Source of the DNA: an uncultured Coprococcus sp.
Lineage (GTDB): Bacteria; Bacillota; Clostridia; Lachnospirales; Lachnospiraceae
Direction: 5' to 3'
Length of the DNA: 7,114 nt
Assembly (NCBI GenBank): GCA_900557435.1
Contig: USSH01000125.1
Location: forward strand, 1 to 7,114
Part shown: positions 1 through 5,388 of the stretch, in pieces
Layout: each line of letters begins with the position of its first letter
Numbering within the stretch: position 1 is the first letter of the stretch
Notes under the pieces: model-generated
Told to the model about the DNA's origin: nothing
Databases searched by the model: none
What the model saw: the letters and a program-made list of their open reading frames with translations, nothing else
Translations under genes and position numbers: made by a program

Positions 1-1226
1 TTCCTATTGGCTGGGATGGTATGATCCAGTGGGCAACACGTAGAATGATATCTGACACTCTGCTTGAGATGACACATCACGGAGCAGGCCCTGTTCATAT
101 CAATGTTCCTATGAACTTCCTTGAGAATAAGTTCCCACCTGCAGAGACACTTCAGCTCAGCAAATACAGACATATCGACAGAGTTGAGATAGCAAGCCCT
201 GCACAGGTTTGGGATAACACTATAGCAAAGCTTAAGAAGGCAAAGAGGATCCTTGTGATCGTAGGACAGAATATGCCTATGGATCCTGAGGAGAAGAAGA
301 ATTTCGATAGATTCTGCAGCAGCTACAATTGTTGCGTTGTAACAGATCATCTCTCAAACCTTGAGAACGAATATTCTCTTAATCCGTTCAACCTTCTCAG
401 AAAGACTGGCAATAACTTCTTTATCCAGAATCTCATGCCGGATCTTGTACTGTATTTTGGCGGTAAGCGAGTACTCAATTGTCCTCTTCAGGGTAAGATG
501 AGAGGAATACCTAGAAAGTTTGAGTTCTGGCGCATTGATCCGGATGGAAAGGTTGCCGATCTGTATAGAACTCTTACACATGTATATGAGATGCCTACAG
601 ACTACTTCTTCAAGTATTGTGCTGACAGAGCAGATGGCAGCAAGAATGATAAGAACTACTACAATGTTTGGAAGAAGAATGTAGACGACTATCCACAGGT
701 GGATTACAAGACAGTTGAGGGCTTTAACTCATTCTATACAATAGGAAAGACTATGTCAGTTATGCCTAAGAATTCACTGCTTCACCTTGGAGTAGGAACC
801 TCATTTAACAGAGCACATTTCTACGATCTTGATCCAAGCGTTGATGTGTACTGTAACATGGGAACAAATGGTATAGATGGTTCAGCTTCCACATTCATGG
901 GACAGGTATGTGCAAGTGATGAGAATACACTTTGCTTCCTGTTCATAGGAGATCTCAGCTTCTTCTATGATATGAACTCTATCTGGAACAAGCCGATGTC
1001 AGGAAATATCAGAATCCTTCTGAACAATGACGGCGGTGCAGGATTCCTTAGACATTTCAATACACCGGGTATCACTCAGGCTCATAATGCGATCGCAAAG
1101 GGCTGGGTAGAGTCACTTGGATTTGAGTATCTCTCAGCAAGCAATAAGGCTGAATTTGACAAGAATGTCAAGAGATTTGTTTCAAATGAGAATAAGCCGA
1201 TGTTCATGGAAGCGTTTATTGAATAA
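1..1226 (+). CDS. MenD-like thiamine-diphosphate-dependent enzyme, C-terminal part (partial, 5' end outside window)
   Basis: The reading frame is open from position 3 with no convincing start, so the gene begins upstream; the Met codon at 21 is internal. Numbering from that Met, residues about 1-35 end a TPP pyrimidine-binding domain (GPVHINVP, 23-30). A central Rossmann-like domain covers about 60-200. The C-terminal pyrophosphate-binding domain holds NMGTNGIDGSAST (279-291), GDLSFFYDMN (310-319) and LLNNDGG (333-339), which together form the metal/diphosphate motif. The GIDG and GDLSF strings resemble MenD (SEPHCHC synthase) more than acetolactate synthase. Family members decarboxylate a 2-oxo acid and transfer the carbanion to an acceptor. 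No other menaquinone gene is in view and the neighbours are glycan genes, so a role in making a sugar precursor or acyl-type substituent is inferred; the true substrate is unknown. Lysine is AAG in 26 of 27 codons, unlike the next gene. The catalytic Glu region of the first domain lies outside the window. Confidence 0.85.
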   Translation, partial: PIGWDGMIQWATRRMISDTLLEMTHHGAGPVHINVPMNFLENKFPPAETLQLSKYRHIDRVEIASPAQVWDNTIAKLKKAKRILVIVGQNMPMDPEEKKNFDRFCSSYNCCVVTDHLSNLENEYSLNPFNLLRKTGNNFFIQNLMPDLVLYFGGKRVLNCPLQGKMRGIPRKFEFWRIDPDGKVADLYRTLTHVYEMPTDYFFKYCADRADGSKNDKNYYNVWKKNVDDYPQVDYKTVEGFNSFYTIGKTMSVMPKNSLLHLGVGTSFNRAHFYDLDPSVDVYCNMGTNGIDGSASTFMGQVCASDENTLCFLFIGDLSFFYDMNSIWNKPMSGNIRILLNNDGGAGFLRHFNTPGITQAHNAIAKGWVESLGFEYLSASNKAEFDKNVKRFVSNENKPMFMEAFIE

Positions 1227-1254
1227 AAATATAGGTTTGATAGGTGTTTGATTT

Positions 1255-2055
1255 ATGAAATTTGAGATACTGCTTTCGTGTATGAACCTGTGTGGTGAAG
1301 ACATAATAGAAAGATCACATATCACCTCGTCCACATTGATAGTCAATCAGTGTGGACGGGATGATTACCAGGAATATGAAAAGAATGGTAAAAAAATCAG
1401 AATTTTTTCGGTGAATGACAGGGGTCTTACCAAAAGCAGAAATTTCGCGATCCGTAATTCGAAAGCGGATATATGTCTGTTGTGTGATGATGATGAGGTG
1501 TTTGTGGACAACTGCGAAACAGGGATCATCAAGGCTTATGAGGATATACCGGAAGCGGATGTTATTATATTTGATATAGGCAACAGGCAAACGGGACAGA
1601 AGAAAGTCCCGAAAAAACTCAATTATTTTGAATTGATGCATGTGGCTTCGTGGCAGATATCATTCCGACGGGAGAGTTTGATAAGGAATGATGTATATTT
1701 TGATGAGAGGATGGGTGCCGGCTCGGGAAATGGAGCTGAGGAAGAATTGAAATTTCTCACAGACTGCAGAAAAAAAGGGTTAAACATATATTATGTTCCT
1801 TTTGTAATTGCGGATGTGGCACAGACGAAGTCGACTTGGTTTAAAGGTTATAATGAAGAATTCTTTGTGAATCGTGGCAACACAACCCGGTATATCATGG
1901 GATATGTGCCGGCATTTTTTTATGCTGTATACTACAGCGTAAGGAAAAGGCATATGTTCGATGAAAAAATAACAGCATTTAAGGCGTTCAGACTCATACT
2001 GAGAGGTATGAATGAGAACAGGCTGGGCAAAAATAATCAAAAAAATAACGGGTAA
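1255..2055 (+). CDS. Family 2 (GT-A fold) glycosyltransferase
   Basis: This 266-residue protein is probably a cytoplasmic or membrane-associated sugar transferase using a nucleotide sugar. GT-A marks in order: a first strand FEILLSCMN (3-11), GLTKSRNFAI (57-66), which resembles the helix that follows the nucleotide-binding loop in GT2 enzymes, and CDDDEVF (77-83), the metal-binding DxD. GAGSGNGAEEELKF (154-167) probably supplies the acidic base and acceptor contacts. A hydrophobic, Tyr-rich stretch at about 213-228 may touch the membrane but is not a clear transmembrane helix. The usual N-terminal VIIPxYN and NDGS motifs are absent, so this is a divergent GT2 and its donor cannot be predicted. 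The start has only a weak ribosome site (AGGTG, 1242-1246, 8 bases before the ATG). The gene begins 28 bases after the TPP enzyme. Lysine is AAA in 16 of 21 codons, the reverse of the upstream gene, which hints at separate ancestry. Family call firm, specificity unknown. Confidence 0.85.
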   Translation: MKFEILLSCMNLCGEDIIERSHITSSTLIVNQCGRDDYQEYEKNGKKIRIFSVNDRGLTKSRNFAIRNSKADICLLCDDDEVFVDNCETGIIKAYEDIPEADVIIFDIGNRQTGQKKVPKKLNYFELMHVASWQISFRRESLIRNDVYFDERMGAGSGNGAEEELKFLTDCRKKGLNIYYVPFVIADVAQTKSTWFKGYNEEFFVNRGNTTRYIMGYVPAFFYAVYYSVRKRHMFDEKITAFKAFRLILRGMNENRLGKNNQKNNG

Positions 2056-2088
2056 AGAAATATAGAAAGACAAAGATGGTAAACAAAG

Positions 2089-3120
2089 ATGAGTGACAAG
2101 ATATTAAGTGTTGTAATTCCGTCTTATAACAGTAAGGCGTATCTGGTTAAGTGTCTGGATTCTCTGGTGGTTCCGGAACTTATGGATAAGATTGACGTGA
2201 TCGTCGTCAACGATGGCTCTACAGATGGAAGTGAAACTATATGTGATGAATATATATCCAGATATCCGGATAGTTTTACGCTTATTAATAAAGAGAATGG
2301 CGGACATGGTTCCGCGATCAATGCTGGTGCAGCCGTGGCCAGAGGACGATATATGAAAGCCCTTGATGCGGATGACTGGTTTCTGACGGAGAGTATTCCA
2401 CAGTATATAGAGGCTCTTGAAAAGACTGATGCAGATGTGGTACTCACATGTCATCACACGATCAATATAACAACAGGAGAGGTAAAGAATTGGAGATGCT
2501 TTCCTGATGAATTTGGCAGGAAATATACAATGGCAGAGGTTATGTCGGATTGGAAAAAGTTTGACCGAAGCCTGACTTTCCATGGAATAACATACAGAAC
2601 AGCATTTTATAAAGAAAAAGGTGTGAAGCTGGCGGAGAATGTGTTTTATGAGGATCATGAATACGCCACATATCCATGCTGCCAGGCTGAATCTGTATTG
2701 CCGTTGGATTTGTTTGTATACGAATATAGAATCGGCGATGTGTCGCAGAGTGTATCGGCTGAAAACCAGCTGAAGAGAATAGATCATACGAAGTTTGTCA
2801 TAGTCAAGATGCTCAAGGACAGGACTCAGATAAAAGATGAATGGGCGCGGGAATATTGTGACAAGAAGATACACCTGCTGTTCCTCAGCTTTATGGTTAC
2901 TTCGATGTTGTGCGATCCTGACAGAAAGCGCGGAGTTGCCCGTGTGGATGAACTGATGACGTATATAGTCAAACGTAACAGACACGTGGTGGATATGTCG
3001 ATCAATCATTACAGAATACTGAAACTCCTGAATGCCGCACATATTGGCCTTGAAGGATACAACAGGATGTTGGGATCCAAGCTTTACAATCGGGTAAGGC
3101 ATAATAAGACATTTGACTAA
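2089..3120 (+). CDS. Family 2 (GT-A fold) glycosyltransferase, canonical
   Basis: This 343-residue GT2 enzyme has all the classic motifs: LSVVIPSYN (6-14) for the first strand, VVNDGSTDGS (39-48) for nucleotide binding, the GGHGSAINAG segment (71-80), ALDADDW (91-97) as the metal-binding DxD, and FYEDHEY (186-192) as the acidic base region. The catalytic domain is about 1-215. The rest is helical and basic and ends without a clear membrane anchor. It presumably adds one sugar to a lipid-linked acceptor on the cytoplasmic face; donor and linkage cannot be read from sequence. The ATG at 2089 is followed by MSDK, and GT2 homology begins at once, which supports this start, although the upstream ribosome site is poor (AGATGG, 2074-2079). 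It lies 33 bases after the preceding transferase and 72 bases before the exporter permease. Lysine codons are mixed (17 AAG, 9 AAA), intermediate between its neighbours. Confidence 0.93.
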   Translation: MSDKILSVVIPSYNSKAYLVKCLDSLVVPELMDKIDVIVVNDGSTDGSETICDEYISRYPDSFTLINKENGGHGSAINAGAAVARGRYMKALDADDWFLTESIPQYIEALEKTDADVVLTCHHTINITTGEVKNWRCFPDEFGRKYTMAEVMSDWKKFDRSLTFHGITYRTAFYKEKGVKLAENVFYEDHEYATYPCCQAESVLPLDLFVYEYRIGDVSQSVSAENQLKRIDHTKFVIVKMLKDRTQIKDEWAREYCDKKIHLLFLSFMVTSMLCDPDRKRGVARVDELMTYIVKRNRHVVDMSINHYRILKLLNAAHIGLEGYNRMLGSKLYNRVRHNKTFD

Positions 3121-3144
3121 CGGGCATAATAGAGTTAATGATGA

Positions 3145-3164
3145 AGATTGATTCGAGATTGATT
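3145..3164 (+). repeat. Short direct repeat in the gap before the exporter permease
   Basis: The nine-base string AGATTGATT occurs at 3145-3153 and again at 3156-3164, 11 bases apart, about one helical turn. The gap 3121-3192 otherwise holds only the ribosome site. I see no terminator hairpin and no convincing promoter, so read-through from the upstream transferase is likely. The repeat could be a regulator site or chance in AT-rich DNA. Confidence 0.3.
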
Positions 3165-3178
3165 TGAAGGACTAATTC

Positions 3179-3184
3179 GGAGGA
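3179..3184 (+). promoter_or_regulatory. Strong ribosome binding site for the exporter permease
   Basis: GGAGGA lies 8 bases before the ATG at 3193. It fixes this start and is much stronger than the sites of the two upstream glycosyltransferases. Confidence 0.8.
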
Positions 3185-3192
3185 TTGTTTCA

Positions 3193-3981
3193 ATGAAATT
3201 TAAGAGCGGAAGCTTTTTAGAAGTTTTTAATTATAAGGATCTTTTAAAGCAGCTTGTAACAAGAGATTTAAAGTTAAAATATAGACGAAGTTTTCTTGGA
3301 TACGTATGGAGTATATTGAATCCATTGCTTATCATGATAGTAATGGTAGTTGTATTCTCAAAAATGTTCAAGAGACAGATTCCACATTTCCCGGTATATT
3401 TGTTTTCCGGACGAATCATCTATGAGATGGTTATAGGAGCATGTGGAAAAGCACTGGGAAGTATAACTGATAACTCATCTCTTCTCAGAAAGACCTATGT
3501 ATCGAAATTTATGTTCCCACTGGCAAAGATCACCAGTTCACTCGTGGACAGTATGTTCTCACTGGGAGCGTTTCTTATAGTAATTATATTTACAAAATCG
3601 CCATTTTACTGGACTATGCTGTTGTTCCCATTTATATTCCTTCAGGCATATATCTTTGCCTGCGGACTGGGATTTTTCCTGGCACAGCTCCATGTATTCT
3701 TCAGGGATACGAGGTATATATGGAATGCCATTACAACCATGTGGATGTATTGCTCGGCAATTTTCTATCCGATAAGCATGCTTCCGGACTGGCTTCAGTT
3801 CTTTGTAAATTATTTCAACCCAATATATGTATATATCAAGCAGTTTAGAGCTATAGCGCATACAGGACAGCTCCCGGGAGTTGGAACGGTCGGCCTTGGA
3901 ATATTCTATGCACTTTTATTCTTTGGTCTGGGAGTATTCTTCTTTAAGAAGAATCAGGACAAGTTTATTCTGTATATTTAG
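3193..3981 (+). CDS. wzm: ABC-2 type polysaccharide exporter, permease subunit (Wzm/TagG family)
   Basis: This 262-residue integral membrane protein is the usual length for Wzm/TagG permeases. The N-terminus has the family pattern of an amphipathic interface helix leading into TM1: LVTRDLKLKYRRS (21-33), then FLGYVWSILNPLL (34-46). Hydrophobic segments that fit six membrane helices lie near 37-56, 66-84, 115-133, 140-163, 177-195 and 232-251. The loop HVFFRDTRYIW (167-177) before TM5 and the short basic C-terminus FKKNQDKFILYI are also typical. With the ATPase encoded next it should form a dimer-of-dimers channel that moves an undecaprenyl-linked polysaccharide from cytoplasm to cell exterior. 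Its stop codon (3979-3981) overlaps the ribosome site of the ATPase gene, so translation of the pair is probably coupled. The gene symbol reflects family membership; teichoic-acid type TagG is the alternative. The exported glycan is inferred from neighbours. Confidence 0.93.
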   Translation: MKFKSGSFLEVFNYKDLLKQLVTRDLKLKYRRSFLGYVWSILNPLLIMIVMVVVFSKMFKRQIPHFPVYLFSGRIIYEMVIGACGKALGSITDNSSLLRKTYVSKFMFPLAKITSSLVDSMFSLGAFLIVIIFTKSPFYWTMLLFPFIFLQAYIFACGLGFFLAQLHVFFRDTRYIWNAITTMWMYCSAIFYPISMLPDWLQFFVNYFNPIYVYIKQFRAIAHTGQLPGVGTVGLGIFYALLFFGLGVFFFKKNQDKFILYI

Positions 3982-3985
3982 GAGG
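3980..3985 (+). promoter_or_regulatory. Ribosome binding site overlapping the permease stop codon
   Basis: A perfect AGGAGG begins inside the permease TAG stop. It is 4 bases from the ATG at 3990 and 7 bases from a second, adjacent ATG at 3993. The latter spacing is nearer the optimum, so initiation may occur at 3993, shortening the ATPase by one residue. The overlap favours translational coupling of the two exporter subunits. Confidence 0.8.
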
Positions 3986-3989
3986 TTAG

Positions 3990-5312
3990 ATGATGGATAC
4001 AACTGCTAAGAATGGCGGAGAGATGGACGTAAATGAGATATTTACCTCCAAAGCTCAACAGGCATCCACAGTAGAACAAGGTGAAACTATCATAGAACTC
4101 AAAGACGTAACGATAAGATTCAACAAGAACAATCTTAAGATAGATAACCTGAAAGAATATTTTATCAGACTTGTCACAAGACAGCTGATGTTCCAGGAGT
4201 TTATTGCACTCAAAGATATAAATCTGGAGATAAAGAAGGGCGAATCCTGGGGCTTTATAGGAACAAATGGAGCTGGAAAATCCACACTGCTCAAGGTTGT
4301 GAGCCGAATACTCAAGCCTTCAAGCGGAACTGTGTCCGTGTCAGGGACTGTGGCCGCACTTATAGAGCTTGGCGCAGGAATAGACCCACAGCTCACGGCG
4401 AGAGAGAATATATTCCTCAATGGAACCTTGCTTGGATATTCCAAGGCTTTTATAGAATCAAAGTTTGACGAGATAGTTGAGTTTTCGGAGCTTCAGGACT
4501 TCCTTGATTCCCCGGTAAAAAATTTCTCATCAGGTATGAAGACAAGACTTGCATTCTCTGTAGCTACAGCGGTTAACCCGGACATACTGATAGCAGACGA
4601 GATACTCGCGGTTGGAGATATGAAATTCCGAAAGAAGTGTGCGGCAAAGATGACAGCCATGCTTGAAGCAGGAACCACACTTCTCTATGTGTCACACAGC
4701 CTTCCTGCTGTCAGGAAACAGTGCAATAAGGTTATGTGGCTTGACCATGGGCATGTGATCATGGTTGGAGAGACCAATAAGGTATGTGATGCGTTCCAGA
4801 AAGAGATGGAGTCACCGGTTCCGATAATCCTTGCGGGAATAAATGGCAATGCCATCGCTGATCCTAAGACGTTGGCTCAGATGGCATCTGCAAATGAACA
4901 GCCTAAGGTTGTGACAGCAGCGGAGGCGGCTAAGAACGCAGCGGTGGCGAAAAAAACAGCAGATGCTCTCACAAAGAAGGCTGTTGCAGCAAAAAAGACA
5001 GCTGCAGAGCTGGTCAAGAAAGCTGAGGCGGCCAAGAAAGAGGCGGCAGCGGCTGCCAAAAAAGCGAAGGAACTTGCGGCGGCAGAGGCAAAGTCAGAAA
5101 AGAAGCTGGCAGAGACAAAGTCAGAAAAGCCGGAAAAACCAGTTGAGGAAACCGTGGCAGATAAAAAACCGGAAAAACCAGTTGAGGAAACCGTGGCAGA
5201 TAAAAAACCGGAAAAGCCGATTTCGGGAGAAAAAGAGGCAGAGAAGTCTCCGGTTGCTGAGGTTCAAGAGACTAAAGGTGAATCTGATGTTTCAGACGAT
5301 GCCGCAAAATAG
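3990..5312 (+). CDS. wzt: ABC polysaccharide exporter, ATP-binding subunit (Wzt/TagH family) with long Lys/Ala/Glu-rich tail
   Basis: This 440-residue ATPase powers the permease encoded just upstream. Nucleotide-domain motifs in order: IIELKDVTIRF (34-44), Walker A GTNGAGKST (91-99), ABC signature FSSGMK (179-184), Walker B ILIADE (199-204), the D-loop region AVGD (207-210) and the H-loop SHS with His236. The insertion NLKIDNLKEYF (48-58) before Walker A is typical of the Wzt/TagH branch. The nucleotide domain ends near 272. Some Wzt proteins then carry a folded carbohydrate-binding domain, but here residues about 280-440 are low-complexity, dominated by Ala, Lys and Glu. No Phe, Tyr, Trp, His or Cys occurs after Phe269. 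Residues 308-378 look like a charged single helix or coiled coil; 379-440 look disordered and contain a 13-residue tandem repeat. The lack of a recognisable glycan-binding domain would fit export tied to synthesis rather than to terminal-cap recognition, but that is inference. Confidence 0.93.
   Translation: MMDTTAKNGGEMDVNEIFTSKAQQASTVEQGETIIELKDVTIRFNKNNLKIDNLKEYFIRLVTRQLMFQEFIALKDINLEIKKGESWGFIGTNGAGKSTLLKVVSRILKPSSGTVSVSGTVAALIELGAGIDPQLTARENIFLNGTLLGYSKAFIESKFDEIVEFSELQDFLDSPVKNFSSGMKTRLAFSVATAVNPDILIADEILAVGDMKFRKKCAAKMTAMLEAGTTLLYVSHSLPAVRKQCNKVMWLDHGHVIMVGETNKVCDAFQKEMESPVPIILAGINGNAIADPKTLAQMASANEQPKVVTAAEAAKNAAVAKKTADALTKKAVAAKKTAAELVKKAEAAKKEAAAAAKKAKELAAAEAKSEKKLAETKSEKPEKPVEETVADKKPEKPVEETVADKKPEKPISGEKEAEKSPVAEVQETKGESDVSDDAAK
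5081..5129 (+). repeat. 27-base-period imperfect repeat in the ATPase tail
   Basis: A 22-base unit at 5081-5102 recurs at 5108-5129 with one mismatch. The period is 27 bases, or nine codons, and both copies encode AE(A/T)KSEK. It directly precedes the 39-base tandem repeat, so the tail seems to have grown by successive in-frame duplications. Confidence 0.85.
5130..5218 (+). repeat. Perfect 39-base tandem duplication in the ATPase tail
   Basis: Two identical 39-base copies lie at 5130-5168 and 5169-5207, followed by a partial third copy at 5208-5218 with one change. Each encodes the 13 residues PEKPVEETVADKK (residues 381-393 and 394-406), then PEKP. Since 39 is a multiple of three, gain or loss of a unit keeps the frame. 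Exact identity at the DNA level points to a recent duplication or ongoing slippage. Confidence 0.95.
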
Positions 5313-5317
5313 ATAAA

Positions 5318-5343
5318 TTGCACCGATTATATAGCAATATAAT
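5318..5343 (+). promoter_or_regulatory. Possible weak promoter and AT-only palindrome before the last gene
   Basis: The 76-base gap 5313-5388 holds TTGCAC (5318-5323) and a consensus TATAAT (5338-5343), but only 14 bases separate them, short of the usual 16-18. The TATAAT lies in a perfect 7-base inverted repeat, ATTATAT (5326-5332) and ATATAAT (5337-5343), with loop AGCA. The stem has no G:C pair and is not followed by a T-run, so it is not a credible terminator. A secondary promoter for the GlfT2-like gene is possible but unproven. Confidence 0.25.
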
Positions 5344-5373
5344 TATAAATAAAAAAGAGGATACACAAGACAT

Positions 5374-5380
5374 AGGAGGA
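5374..5380 (+). promoter_or_regulatory. Strong ribosome binding site for the GlfT2-like gene
   Basis: AGGAGGA lies 8 bases before the ATG at 5389 and decides that start. A second purine patch, TAGGAG (5381-5386), is too close to the ATG to be the main site. Confidence 0.85.
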
Positions 5381-5388
5381 TAGGAGTA

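Noticed and set aside
21..23. The ATG at 21 as the true start of the TPP enzyme
   Set aside because: Conserved-looking codons (PIGWDG) precede it in frame up to the window edge, no ribosome site is present, and most of the N-terminal TPP domain would be missing.
2076..2096. A six-codon frame overlapping the start of the second glycosyltransferase, considered for translational coupling
   Set aside because: It is too short, with no strong ribosome site, and nothing distinguishes it from chance.
2104..3102. A 332-codon open frame on the minus strand across the second glycosyltransferase
   Set aside because: It lies wholly antisense to a gene with full GT2 motifs, its product is rich in His, Cys and Ile with no recognisable domain, and no ribosome site precedes it. 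It is a codon-bias shadow.
3138..3167. A nine-codon reading frame (MMKIDSRLI) before the exporter permease, considered as a leader peptide
   Set aside because: It has no ribosome site and no attenuator-like hairpin follows it; chance is sufficient.
4963..5316. A 117-codon plus-strand frame with an Arg/Lys/Gln-rich product inside the ATPase gene
   Set aside because: It is an out-of-frame reading of the repetitive Lys/Ala/Glu tail. The in-frame reading continues without a break from the ABC domain and explains the DNA.
5326..5350. Hairpin after the ATPase gene considered as an intrinsic terminator
   Set aside because: The stem is only A:T pairs and is followed by an A-rich rather than a T-rich stretch, so it would not stop plus-strand transcription.
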